From: JANNSX01 sp046348995
Lineage (GTDB): Bacteria > Pseudomonadota > Alphaproteobacteria > Rhizobiales > Hyphomicrobiaceae
Direction of reading: 5' to 3'
DNA: 64,000 nt
Assembly (NCBI GenBank): GCA_046348995.1
Contig: JAXMDB010000009.1
Span: forward strand, 196,426-260,425
Part shown: in pieces, positions 19,461 to 27,918 of the stretch
Layout of the letters: each line of letters opens with the position of its first letter
Numbering within the stretch: the first letter of the stretch is position 1
Made by a program: the position numbers and the translations under genes
The notes under the pieces: model-generated
The model's database searches: none
What the model was told of the DNA's origin: nothing
What the model saw: only the letters and a program-made list of their open reading frames with translations

Positions 19461-21158
19461 ATGAAACTCCTGGCCGGATGGGTTCTGGTGCTGATGGGGC
19501 TCGTGATCGCGGCGCCGGTGGCCCTCGCCGAATCCCGCATCGCCCTCGTCATCGGCAACGGCGCCTACCAGAACGCAGGCGCCCTCAAGAACCCGCCGAA
19601 CGATGCGCGCCGGATGACGGAGGCTCTCACCAGAACCGGCTTCACGGTGATGTCCTACCAGGACCTCGACCAGGCCGGCATGAAGCGCGCCGTGCGCGAC
19701 TTCGCCGAGAAGCTCGAGGCCGCGGGGCAAGACACCGTCGGTCTCGTGTTCTACGCCGGACACGGCATCCAGGTCGGTGGCGTCAACTACTTCATTCCGA
19801 TCGATGCCCAGATCGAGAAGGAGGGGGACGTCGCCATCGAGAGCATCAGTGCCGACGATGTGATGGCCTCGCTCGAGAATGCGCGCAACCGCTTGAACAT
19901 CATCATCCTCGACGCCTGCCGCAATAATCCGGTGGCGCGCTCGTTCCGCTCGGGAACGCGCGGGCTTGCTCGGCTCGACGCGCCGGTCGGCTCGATGGTG
20001 GCGTTCTCCACCGCCCCCGGCCAAGTCGCGGCCGATGGCGACGGCGACAACAGCCCGTACACGACGGCGCTCGTGGCAGCGCTCGCAGAGCCCTCGCTCA
20101 AGATCGAGGACGTCTTCAAGCGCGTGCGCCAAAGTGTTTACGCGAGCTCCGGCGGTCAGCAGGTGCCGTGGGAGAGCTCCTCGATCCTCGGCGACTTCTA
20201 CTTCAGCGGCGGGCCGACGGCAGCCGATCCGATTCCGGGCGTTGCGGTGACGCCACCGGCCGATCCGGAAGTTCCCGCCGAAACTGAGAAGGAGCTGCGG
20301 GCCTTCGCGGAGAGTTACCTGAATTCAGCGAGCGAAGACCCCGCCGATCAATACACCGCCTACGCCGACACCATCGACTATTTCGACAAGGGCCAGATTT
20401 CCAAGTCTGCCCTCGTCGCCGATAAGATGGCCTATGCAGAAAAGTTTCCCGAGCAGAGCCATGTCATCGACGCCGGTTCAATCAAGACCTCTGCTGCCGG
20501 GGACGGAGGCTACACCATCACCTTTGGTTACTCCTTCACCGTCGAGAATGCTTCAGAGCGCATCGAGGGCACGGGCGAGACCGAGCTCGGCGTGAGGATC
20601 GTCAACGGCAAGATCATCATCGTTCGCGAGACGGGCCGGGTGCTGCAGAAAGAGGCGGCCCCGAAGGCCGCGGATTCATCGACCACCGGCATGCGGATCG
20701 CCACCGGCATCTGCTCCGACGACTCGACCGATTGGACGAAATACTGCGTCGACAGCGTGCTCGATGCGAGCGACGCTGGGGACTACGGACCCTGGAACCT
20801 GTTCGACGGCCAGGCCGATACCGCCTGGGTCGAGGGTGAGAAGGACGCGGGGGCCGGCCAGATCCTGACGGTCACGTTCGCGTCGGAGCGCACCGTCACC
20901 GGGCTCACGATCACGAATGGCTACAACAAGAGCCAACGCCTCTACGAGCGCAACAGCCGGCCAAAGACGCTCCGCTTGCACTTCTCGGGAGGTGATGAGC
21001 GCGACGTGACGGTCGCCGATCGCATGGGTGCGCAGAGCATCGCCATCGATCCACCGGCGCTGGCGCTGCTCGTGAGCGTCGAGATCCTCTCGGTCTATCC
21101 CGGCAGCAAATACAAGGATACGGCCATCAGCGAGCTCACGTTCAAGGCGTCGCCGTAA
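19461..21158 (+). CDS. Secreted caspase-fold (C14) protein with C-terminal discoidin/NADase-type glycan-binding-like domain
   Basis: 565 residues from ATG 19461 behind a strong GAGGAGGGAGG ribosome site. A signal peptide ends at APVALA. Residues 25-250 form a caspase p20-like domain (SRIALVIGNGAYQNA) with both catalytic residues, His101 (FYAGHGIQ) and Cys153 (ILDACRNNP). Residues about 275-400 look like an NTF2-type alpha+beta domain. Residues about 415-565 have PWNLFDGQADTAWVEG, ITNGYNKS, LYERNSRPKTLRL and PGSKYKDTAISELTF, the pattern of the NADase-type glycan-binding domain with a discoidin fold. The stop overlaps the next ATG (TAATG). Substrate and role are unknown. Confidence 0.88.
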   Translation: MKLLAGWVLVLMGLVIAAPVALAESRIALVIGNGAYQNAGALKNPPNDARRMTEALTRTGFTVMSYQDLDQAGMKRAVRDFAEKLEAAGQDTVGLVFYAGHGIQVGGVNYFIPIDAQIEKEGDVAIESISADDVMASLENARNRLNIIILDACRNNPVARSFRSGTRGLARLDAPVGSMVAFSTAPGQVAADGDGDNSPYTTALVAALAEPSLKIEDVFKRVRQSVYASSGGQQVPWESSSILGDFYFSGGPTAADPIPGVAVTPPADPEVPAETEKELRAFAESYLNSASEDPADQYTAYADTIDYFDKGQISKSALVADKMAYAEKFPEQSHVIDAGSIKTSAAGDGGYTITFGYSFTVENASERIEGTGETELGVRIVNGKIIIVRETGRVLQKEAAPKAADSSTTGMRIATGICSDDSTDWTKYCVDSVLDASDAGDYGPWNLFDGQADTAWVEGEKDAGAGQILTVTFASERTVTGLTITNGYNKSQRLYERNSRPKTLRLHFSGGDERDVTVADRMGAQSIAIDPPALALLVSVEILSVYPGSKYKDTAISELTFKASP

Positions 21159-21904
21159 TGCGCGACGTCTGGAGTGCCGCGATCGTCACATTTGTGCTGA
21201 CCGCGCTTGTTCCGGCAGCACGAGCCGGAGGACTGCCCGACGGTCTCGTCGCGCTGCACGACATTGCGCCGACGATCGTGGAAGACATGCGGTATGCGGG
21301 CGCGCGCAACTTCACCGGCGCGCCGTTGCAGGGCTACGACGCCCCCCGCTGTCTGCTGCGCAAGCCTCTCGCCGAGGCGCTTGCCAAAGTGCAGGAGGCG
21401 CTCGTCAAGGACGGCCTGTCGCTCAAGGTGTACGATTGCTATCGGCCGCAGCGGGCGGTGCTGGCGATGCACGCCTGGGTGGGCGAGGAAAAGGCTGGCG
21501 ACACCGCGAATCCGCATCTCCCCGAAGTGCGCCGCCGCGACCTGATCCGGAAGGGCTACATCGCCAAACGCTCCTCGCACGCCGACGGCACGGCCGTCGA
21601 TCTGACCATCACCCGGATCAACGCGCCGGAGCCCGAAGCGCCTGCCGATCGGCCCTGCACGGCCGGCCCCGATGATGGTGCCGTCGACATGGGCACCGCC
21701 TTCGACTGCTTCGATCCCAAGAGCGCGACCGAGAGCGAGGCCGTCACCGACGCGCAGCATCAGTGGCGCCGCCGCCTCGCCCACGAGATGGGCCGGCAGG
21801 GATTTGAGAACTACAGACGGGAATGGTGGCACTTCACGCTGCCGGGCGTGCCCGGCGCGGGCCAGCCGATCGATGTGCCGATCCCGGCTGCTTCGCCGCC
21901 TTGA
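21158..21904 (+). CDS. VanX-like D-Ala-D-Ala dipeptidase (M15D), exported
   Basis: 248 residues. A signal peptide ends near VPAARAGG. The zinc-peptidase signature SSHADGTAVDLTI provides His141 and Asp148, and EWWHF provides the catalytic Glu222 and ligand His225. Arg96 in YDCYRPQRA matches the conserved transition-state arginine. This is the VanX/DdpX family that splits D-Ala-D-Ala dipeptides. In Gram-negatives such enzymes usually recycle dipeptide from peptidoglycan rather than confer vancomycin resistance, and no vanHA pair is present. It is translationally coupled to the caspase-like gene. Confidence 0.92.
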   Translation: MRDVWSAAIVTFVLTALVPAARAGGLPDGLVALHDIAPTIVEDMRYAGARNFTGAPLQGYDAPRCLLRKPLAEALAKVQEALVKDGLSLKVYDCYRPQRAVLAMHAWVGEEKAGDTANPHLPEVRRRDLIRKGYIAKRSSHADGTAVDLTITRINAPEPEAPADRPCTAGPDDGAVDMGTAFDCFDPKSATESEAVTDAQHQWRRRLAHEMGRQGFENYRREWWHFTLPGVPGAGQPIDVPIPAASPP

Positions 21905-21979
21905 GAAGTCGCCGCCCTGCCGGTACACAGCAGGCAGAAGCGCGCCGGCTGACGTCCGGCGGCAGACGATGAGGCCCGG

Positions 21980-22924
21980 ATGCAGGACAAACCCGCCAAG
22001 ACGCCGAAGGGACATGCCGCCGGCCTCGACCCGAAGCGGTCCTTCCAGGATCTCATCCTGACGCTGCACCAGTACTGGGCGGCGCAGGGCTGCGTCATTC
22101 TTCAGCCCTACGACATGGAGGTCGGCGCCGGCACGTTCCACCCGGCGACGACGCTGCGCTCGCTCGGGCCCAAGCCCTGGAACGCCGCCTATGTTCAGCC
22201 CTCGCGGCGGCCGAAGGACGGGCGCTATGGCGAGAACCCGAACCGGCTGCAGCACTACTATCAGTATCAGGTCATCATGAAGCCGAGCCCGCCTGATTTT
22301 CAGGAGCTGTATCTCGGCTCGCTCGCGGCCATCGGCCTCGACCCGCTCGAGCACGACATCCGCTTCGTCGAGGACGATTGGGAGAGCCCGACGCTCGGCG
22401 CCTGGGGCCTCGGCTGGGAGGTCTGGTGCGACGGCATGGAGGTATCGCAGTTCACCTACTTCCAGCAGGTCGGCGGCTTCGATTGCGATCCGGTCTCGGG
22501 CGAGATCACCTATGGCCTCGAGCGGCTCGCGATGTACGTCCAGGGCGTCGATCGTGTGTACGATCTCAACTTCAACGGCCGCGACGACGACAAGAAGCTC
22601 ACCTACGGCGACATCTTCCTGCAGGCCGAGCAGGAGTACTCGCGCTACAACTTCGAGCACGCCAACACGGAGATGCTGCTTCAGCACTTCAAGGATGCGG
22701 AAGCCGAGTGCAAGGCGCTGCTCGAGAAAGGTGCGGGAGCCGAGCGGCATCTGCTGGCGCTTCCGGCCTACGACCAGTGCATCAAGGCGAGTCACATCTT
22801 CAACTTGCTCGATGCCCGCGGCGTCATCTCGGTGACGGAGCGCCAGAGCTATATTCTGCGCGTGCGCGAGCTTGCCAAGGCATGCTGCGGGGCGTGGCTC
22901 AAGACGGAGGGGGGCGGGGGGTAA
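21980..22924 (+). CDS. glyQ: Glycine-tRNA ligase alpha subunit
   Basis: Catalytic subunit of the alpha2beta2 bacterial glycyl-tRNA synthetase. 314 residues beginning MQDKPAKTPKGHAAGLDP, then the family signatures FQDLILTLHQYWAAQGCVI, YDMEVGAGTFHPATTLRSL, NRLQHYYQYQVIMKPSP and DDWESPTLGAWGLGWEVW. All look intact and the length is normal. The beta subunit gene glyS normally follows within a gene or two but is absent, and the next genes are unrelated. glyS must therefore be elsewhere in the genome. Confidence 0.97.
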   Translation: MQDKPAKTPKGHAAGLDPKRSFQDLILTLHQYWAAQGCVILQPYDMEVGAGTFHPATTLRSLGPKPWNAAYVQPSRRPKDGRYGENPNRLQHYYQYQVIMKPSPPDFQELYLGSLAAIGLDPLEHDIRFVEDDWESPTLGAWGLGWEVWCDGMEVSQFTYFQQVGGFDCDPVSGEITYGLERLAMYVQGVDRVYDLNFNGRDDDKKLTYGDIFLQAEQEYSRYNFEHANTEMLLQHFKDAEAECKALLEKGAGAERHLLALPAYDQCIKASHIFNLLDARGVISVTERQSYILRVRELAKACCGAWLKTEGGGG

Positions 22925-23345
22925 CCCCCAAATTCGTCATCCTCGTCCAAGCGAGCAGCGCGAGCGCTGGACGGGGAGCCAGGGGAAACCCCGGCCGTAG
23001 GCCGACAAGGCTCCGTTGTTTCGCCCCGCTTACCCCACCGTCATTCCCGCGAAGGCGGGAACCTAGACGGGCCAGCTTGTTCGTCGACAGGCATCGCTCG
23101 GAGTCCTCAGCCCGTTTGATCGGCTGCGTAGGAGCTGGCCGTGACATACCGCCAAGTCGCACATGGCTCCGCGGCCGCCTGCGCGGCCGTGACGGAGTGG
23201 GAGTGACTGATGATCGTCACGCAGCCTGAACCGTCCTTCATCTCCCGCTCGCTACTTGGCCGTTACACGATGCTCCCGTTGCGCGATTGCGCGGTGGACC
23301 GCATATTTGGCGGGCGACGAAAGAAAAACACGAGAGGAAACACCC
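22925..23345. other. Gene-free interval after glyQ
   Basis: 421 bases with no convincing gene. It contains a REP-like palindrome (listed separately). An open frame runs through from the glyQ end but has low-complexity Arg/Gly composition typical of shadow reading. The last 50 bases lead into the small secreted protein with GAGAGGAAAC as ribosome site. Confidence 0.6.
23039..23066. repeat. REP-like palindrome (CATTCCCGC..GCGGGAA type)
   Basis: TTCCCGC-GAA-GGCGGGAA forms a short hairpin inside a CGTCATTCCCGCGAAGGCGG core. This resembles the TCATTCCCGCGAAAGCGGGAATC intergenic repeats that are widespread in Proteobacteria. A single copy is seen in this window. Confidence 0.6.
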
Positions 23346-23675
23346 ATGCTCCGCCCGCTCGCCGCCCTGGCAGCACTTGCCACACTGGCAGGCACCGCAG
23401 CCCCCGCCTCCGCCAAGGACATCTGCGGCTGGTATGCGATCGCCTACTGCACCGACAATGAGTCCGCCGCCTCCGATTTCGCCGGCAACGGCTGGGGCAC
23501 GGTCATCGACACGAACGCGTATGTGGGCTTGCGCGCCGGACTCTTCTGCGTCGTCAGCGGCCCGCAGTCGAAATCCTCTGCCTGGCGCGACCGGGAAGCG
23601 GCCATCGCCAACGGCGTCGCCGCCGACGTCTACATCAAGAAGGCTTGCACGGACGAAGCCGGCATCGGGGATTAG
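23346..23675 (+). CDS. Small secreted cysteine-containing protein, unknown function
   Basis: 109 residues from ATG 23346 with GAGAGGAAAC upstream. An in-frame ATG at 23256 would place basic, Arg-rich sequence before the signal peptide and is less likely. The signal peptide is MLRPLAALAALATLAG...APASA. The mature part has four cysteines (DICGWYAIAYC, LFCVVSGPQ, IKKACTDEA), suggesting disulfides. The layout 'tyvgLRAGLFCVVSGPqsk...A' followed by 'dvYIKKA' weakly recalls SPOR-like peptidoglycan-binding folds. I do not recognise a named family. Confidence 0.75.
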   Translation: MLRPLAALAALATLAGTAAPASAKDICGWYAIAYCTDNESAASDFAGNGWGTVIDTNAYVGLRAGLFCVVSGPQSKSSAWRDREAAIANGVAADVYIKKACTDEAGIGD

Positions 23676-23692
23676 CTCGGGTTCGCGGCATC

Positions 23693-23730
23693 AGGGTGAT
23701 ACGGTAAGCCCGCGCTAACCGAATCACCCT
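23693..23730. other. Long hairpin between the secreted-protein and TIR genes
   Basis: 17-base arms (23693-23709 and 23714-23730) pair at 15 positions around a 4-base loop. The outer segment is AGGGTGAT / ATCACCCT. No T-run follows on either strand, so it is either a weak terminator for the secreted-protein gene or a palindromic repeat. It ends 12 bases before the TIR start codon and could mask the ribosome site. Confidence 0.65.
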
Positions 23731-23742
23731 CAGCCTTCGCTC

Positions 23743-24183
23743 ATGGCCACCGTCTTCCTCTCCTACAGCCACAAGGACGAGCACTTCCGCAAACAAGTGG
23801 CGGCGCATTTCGGCGTGATCGAAAAGCACCACGCCGTCCATGTCTGGACGGACCGGCGCCTGCAGGGCGGCGATCGCTGGCGGGAGGAGATCAAGCGCGT
23901 CATCGGCGAGGCCGATCTCGTCGTGCTGCTCGTCTCGCAGCATGCCCTGACCTCCGAGTTCATCCTGAACGAGGAGGTCGAGCCGGCCCTCAAGGCCGCC
24001 AAGCGCGTCTACCCAATCCTCGTGCGGGACTGCGATTGGCAGGGGGTGGACTGGCTCGCCAAACTTCAGGTGCGCCCCGAAGGGGCCGTCTCCCTCGCAG
24101 CGCTCCGGCCCGCCCAGCGCGACAAGGCGCTCGCCGCAATCTGCCGCGAAATCCGCGGGCTGCTTGGCCGTCCCGCCGCTTGA
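23743..24183 (+). CDS. Stand-alone TIR-domain protein
   Basis: 146 residues that are almost entirely one TIR domain: VFLSYSHKDEHFRKQVAAH (box 1 region), VWTDRRLQGGDRWREEI, DLVVLLVSQHAL and SEFILNEEVEPALKA, with Glu77/Glu78 at the position of the catalytic glutamate in NAD-cleaving TIRs. There is no second domain, transmembrane helix or signal peptide. Bacterial TIR proteins act as NADases in defence, as effectors or as scaffolds. No Thoeris, CBASS or short-Argonaute partner is adjacent. The region upstream is a strong hairpin. Confidence 0.88.
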   Translation: MATVFLSYSHKDEHFRKQVAAHFGVIEKHHAVHVWTDRRLQGGDRWREEIKRVIGEADLVVLLVSQHALTSEFILNEEVEPALKAAKRVYPILVRDCDWQGVDWLAKLQVRPEGAVSLAALRPAQRDKALAAICREIRGLLGRPAA

Positions 24184-24238
24184 CGCCGTCCCTGGCCTGG
24201 CCTACTGCCCGGCCCAAGGCATCATCCGGAGCGGTCCC

Positions 24239-25198
24239 ATGAGCATCGCATTCACCTTTCCCGGCCAGGGCAGCCAGACGGTCGGCATGGGCAAGGCGCT
24301 GGCCGAGCGGTTTCCCGCCGCCAAAGCCGTGTTCGACGAGGTCGACCAGGCGCTGGGGCAAAAGCTCACCGACGTCATGTGGAACGGCCCGCAAGAGGCC
24401 CTGACACTGACCGAGAATGCGCAACCAGCGCTGATGGCCGTCTCGATGGCGGTGATGCGCGTGCTCGAGAGCGAGGGCGTCGATCTCGCCAAGCACGTCG
24501 CCTGCGTCGCCGGGCATTCCTTGGGCGAGTATTCGGCGCTGGCCGCCGCCGGCACGTTCTCGCTCGCCGATGCCGCCCGTCTGCTCAAGACCCGTGGCCA
24601 GGCCATGCAGAAAGCCGTGCCAGTGGGGCAGGGGGCGATGGCGGCGCTGCTCGGAGTCGGCCGGGAGATCGCCGAGAAAGTCGCGGCGGAAGCTTCCGCC
24701 GCCGGCGAGCCCTGCCAGGTCGCCAACGACAACGATCCGGCCCAGGTCGTCATCAGCGGCGCCAAGGCCGCGGTCGTCCGGGCGACCGAGATCGCCAAGG
24801 CGCATGGCTGCCGCCGCGCAGTGATGCTGGATGTCAGCGCGCCCTTCCATTCGGCGCTGATGCAACCTGCCGCCGACGCCATGGCCGAGGCCCTCAAGGC
24901 CGTGAGCCTCAAGGCCCCGAAAGTGCCGCTCTATGCCAACGTGCTCGCCGCCCCGCTGACCGATCCGCACGAGATTCGCGCGAGCCTCGTCCGGCAGGTG
25001 ACGGGCACCGTCCGCTGGCGCGAGGGCATCACCGGCATGGCCGCTGCCGGCGTTACCGACGTTTACGAAGTCGGCGCTGGGCGGGTGCTGACCGGGCTCG
25101 TGCGACGTATCGTGCCCTCGCTTCAAGGCAAGTCTATTGGTACGCCCGAGGAAATCGCCGAGGCCGTGGCAGCCATCACCGGCGCCCCGAAGGTCTAA
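24239..25198 (+). CDS. fabD: Malonyl CoA-acyl carrier protein transacylase
   Basis: Transfers malonyl from CoA to acyl carrier protein, the first committed step of chain elongation. 319 residues from ATG 24239 (MSIAFTFPGQGSQTVGMG). The active-site serine is in VAGHSLGEYSALAA, the Arg in LLKTRGQAMQ and the His in VSAPFHSALM. The Gln of FPGQGSQ forms the oxyanion region. It heads a type II fatty-acid synthesis group with fabG 19 bases downstream, then acpP and fabF. Confidence 0.97.
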   Translation: MSIAFTFPGQGSQTVGMGKALAERFPAAKAVFDEVDQALGQKLTDVMWNGPQEALTLTENAQPALMAVSMAVMRVLESEGVDLAKHVACVAGHSLGEYSALAAAGTFSLADAARLLKTRGQAMQKAVPVGQGAMAALLGVGREIAEKVAAEASAAGEPCQVANDNDPAQVVISGAKAAVVRATEIAKAHGCRRAVMLDVSAPFHSALMQPAADAMAEALKAVSLKAPKVPLYANVLAAPLTDPHEIRASLVRQVTGTVRWREGITGMAAAGVTDVYEVGAGRVLTGLVRRIVPSLQGKSIGTPEEIAEAVAAITGAPKV

Positions 25199-25217
25199 TT
25201 CCGCAAAGGTTCATGAC

Positions 25218-25964
25218 ATGTTCGATTTGACCGGCAAGAGCGCGCTCGTCACCGGCGCGACAGGTGGGATCGGCGCGGAGATCGCCCGCGTGTTCCACAA
25301 GGCAGGCGCAACCGTCGCCATCTCGGGCCGCAAGGTCGAGGCGCTGGACGCGCTCGCCAAGGAGCTCGGCGAGCGGGTGCACGTCGTCCCCTGCGACCTT
25401 GCCGATCGCGCCGCCGTGGGCAAGCTCATCGACGAGACCGTGAAGGCGGTCGGCGGACGCTTGGACATCCTCGTCAACAATGCCGGCCTCACCAAGGACA
25501 ACCTCTTCATGGTGATGAAGGACGAGCAGTGGGACGACGTTATCGCCGTCAACCTGACCTCGACCTTCATGCTCTGCCGGGCGGCAACCCGCCATATGAT
25601 GCGCTCGAAGACCGGCTACGGCCGCATCATCAACATCGCCTCGGTATCGGGCGTGTTCGGCAATCCGGGGCAGGGCAACTACGCGGCGTCCAAGGCCGGC
25701 ATGATCGGCATGACCAAGTCGCTCGCCCGCGAGGTCGCGTCGCGCGGAATTACGGCCAACTGCATCGCGCCGGGCTTCATCCAGACCGCCATGACCGAGG
25801 TCCTGAACGACAAGCAGAAGACCGACATCTCCGCCATGATCCCCTCGCAGAAGTTCGGCACGCCGCTCGATATCGCGGCCGGGGCCCTATATCTCGCCTC
25901 CCAAGAGGGCGGGTACGTGACCGGGCAGACGCTGCACATCAACGGTGGGATGGCCATGATTTGA
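25218..25964 (+). CDS. fabG: 3-oxoacyl-ACP reductase
   Basis: NADPH-dependent reduction of 3-ketoacyl-ACP. 248 residues from ATG 25218 (MFDLTGKSALVTGATGGIG). Short-chain dehydrogenase motifs are present: TGATGGIG cofactor loop, NNAGLT, the Ser in INIASVSG and the YAASKAG catalytic Tyr/Lys pair. The QGNYAASKAGMIGMTKSLA helix is typical of FabG. A second ATG at 25213 is out of frame. It belongs to the fabD-fabG pair. A 235-base gap with likely promoter sequence separates it from acpP. Confidence 0.97.
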   Translation: MFDLTGKSALVTGATGGIGAEIARVFHKAGATVAISGRKVEALDALAKELGERVHVVPCDLADRAAVGKLIDETVKAVGGRLDILVNNAGLTKDNLFMVMKDEQWDDVIAVNLTSTFMLCRAATRHMMRSKTGYGRIINIASVSGVFGNPGQGNYAASKAGMIGMTKSLAREVASRGITANCIAPGFIQTAMTEVLNDKQKTDISAMIPSQKFGTPLDIAAGALYLASQEGGYVTGQTLHINGGMAMI

Positions 25965-26199
25965 GTGCCCGGCAGGGCGGCCAGGGCCCTGTAAACAAGG
26001 CGGGATTGGGCGTTGCCGCTCGCTAGTCAACCCCAATAAAGTATGTTACCAAGCGGCCACTTTGTGGGGGCGGAAGGGTTCGATCATCTCTTCCAAAACG
26101 AGTTTAGGACCGGTTGGTGTCGCGCGCGATGCGCCGTCGATAGGCCGCGCATGCGAACCTACGAAATCTCTAGGACAATAACGAGGCAAGGAAGAAACG

Positions 26200-26436
26200 A
26201 TGAGCGACGTTGCTGACCGCGTGAAGAAGATCGTCGTGGAGCATCTGGGTGTCGAGGCCGACAAGGTGACCGAGGGCGCGAGCTTCATCGACGACCTGGG
26301 CGCCGACAGCCTTGACACGGTCGAGCTCGTCATGGCGTTCGAGGAAGAGTTCGGCTGCGAGATCCCCGACGATGCCGCCGAGACGATCCTGACGGTCGGC
26401 GACGCCGTGAAGTTTCTCGAGAAGAACGCGGCCTGA
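26200..26436 (+). CDS. acpP: Acyl carrier protein
   Basis: 78 residues, acidic, with the phosphopantetheine attachment serine in DDLGADSLDTVELVM (Ser39 region). It carries growing acyl chains for FabD, FabG and FabF. The ribosome site AAGGAAG lies six bases before the ATG, fitting very high expression. Upstream (25965-26199) the sequence is locally AT-richer (CAATAAAGTATG, GGACAATAACG) and probably contains a separate promoter. fabF follows after 59 bases. Confidence 0.98.
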   Translation: MSDVADRVKKIVVEHLGVEADKVTEGASFIDDLGADSLDTVELVMAFEEEFGCEIPDDAAETILTVGDAVKFLEKNAA

Positions 26437-26495
26437 GACGCTACTCGGTGGCGTTCTCTGAGGTGTCGTGAGCTCAAGAGCCGGCAGGGTGTGGC

Positions 26496-27761
26496 ATGCG
26501 GCGGGTCGTCATCACAGGGCTTGGGATGGTGTCGCCGCTGGCGAACGGCGTCGATGCGACCTGGAAGCGGTTGCTCGAAGGCCGTAACGCCGCCGGCCCC
26601 GTGACCAGCTTCGAGGTCTCCGACCTCTCCTGTCAGATCGCCTGCCGCGTTCCACGTGGCGACGGCTCCGACGGCACCTTCAATGCCGACGCCTGGATGG
26701 AGCCGAAGGAGCAACGTAAGGTCGACGACTTCATCGTCTATGCGGTGGCCGCCGCCGACCAGGCGATCGCCGATTCGGGCTGGAAGCCGGAAACGGAGGA
26801 CGATCGCGAGCGCACGGGCGTCCTCATCGGCTCGGGGATCGGTGGCCTCGAAGGCATCGAGAAGACATCGCTCCTGCTCGCCGAGAAGGGCCCGCGCCGG
26901 GTTAGCCCGTTCTTCATTCCGGGCCGGCTGATCAATCTTGCCTCCGGCCACGTCTCGATCAAGCACGGCCTCAAGGGGCCCAATCACGCCGTCGTCACGG
27001 CTTGCTCGACGGGAGCGCACGCGATCGGCGACGCCGCGCGCATCGTCATGCTGGGCGATGCCGACGTCATGGTCGCCGGCGGCACCGAGAGCCCGATCTG
27101 CCGTTTGGCGCTTGCCGGTTTCGCCGCTTGCCGGGCGCTGTCGACCAACTTCAACCACGACCCCAAGCGGGCCTCGCGCCCCTACGACAAGGACCGCGAC
27201 GGCTTCGTCATGGGCGAGGGGGCCGGCATCGTCGTCGTCGAGGAGCTCGAGCACGCCAAGCGCCGCGGCGCGCACATCTATGCCGAGATCATCGGCTACG
27301 GCATGTCGGGCGATGCCTATCACATCACGGCGCCCGCGGAGTCGGGCGACGGGGCCTATCGCTGCATGCGGGCGGCCGTACAACGCGCGCAGATCAACCC
27401 GAGCGATATCGACTACGTGAACGCCCATGGCACCTCGACGCCGATGGGCGACGAGATCGAGCTCAAGGCGGTCGAGCGGCTGTTCGGCAATGCGACGGGG
27501 AAGCTCTCGATGTCGTCGACGAAGTCGGCCATCGGCCATCTGCTCGGCGCCGCCGGGGCGGTGGAGGCGATCTTCTCGATCCTCGCCATCCGCGACAACG
27601 TCGTGCCGCCGACGCTCAATCTCGACAATCCGTCGGTCGAGACGGCGATCGACCTCGTGCCGCACACCGCCAAGAAGAAGCCGGTCGACATCGTGCTGTC
27701 GAACTCCTTCGGCTTCGGCGGCACGAACGCGTCGCTCATCATGCGGCGCTTCGCGGCGTGA
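26496..27761 (+). CDS. fabF: Beta-ketoacyl-ACP synthase II
   Basis: Condensing enzyme of fatty-acid elongation, important for temperature-responsive unsaturated fatty acids. 421 residues. The Cys-His-His triad is visible in VTACSTGAHAIGDA, YVNAHGTSTPMGD and STKSAIGHLLGAAGA. The glycine-rich end SNSFGFGGTNASLIM is also present. It directly follows acpP and is likely co-transcribed. mltG starts 158 bases later. Confidence 0.97.
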   Translation: MRRVVITGLGMVSPLANGVDATWKRLLEGRNAAGPVTSFEVSDLSCQIACRVPRGDGSDGTFNADAWMEPKEQRKVDDFIVYAVAAADQAIADSGWKPETEDDRERTGVLIGSGIGGLEGIEKTSLLLAEKGPRRVSPFFIPGRLINLASGHVSIKHGLKGPNHAVVTACSTGAHAIGDAARIVMLGDADVMVAGGTESPICRLALAGFAACRALSTNFNHDPKRASRPYDKDRDGFVMGEGAGIVVVEELEHAKRRGAHIYAEIIGYGMSGDAYHITAPAESGDGAYRCMRAAVQRAQINPSDIDYVNAHGTSTPMGDEIELKAVERLFGNATGKLSMSSTKSAIGHLLGAAGAVEAIFSILAIRDNVVPPTLNLDNPSVETAIDLVPHTAKKKPVDIVLSNSFGFGGTNASLIMRRFAA

Positions 27762-27918
27762 GGCGGGATCGAACCGTAGACGGCCCTCGCGCGATCTTCT
27801 AACGGTTGTGAGCATTGACGGCCGAATCCGTGGCCGCGGCTGAGCGGAGCGGACGTCCCGGCTTTCGCCACAATTAACCCTACGGTGGCCTTTCGAGTCG
27901 GGGGGAGTGAGAGCCGGT

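Noticed and set aside
21158..21904. Vancomycin-resistance interpretation of the VanX-like gene
   Set aside because: No vanH/vanA-type ligase pair or VanRS is adjacent, and the gene is coupled to a secreted caspase-like protein. A recycling or envelope role is more likely.
26046..27815. Minus-strand open frame opposite acpP and fabF
   Set aside because: Antisense shadow of two certain fatty-acid synthesis genes.
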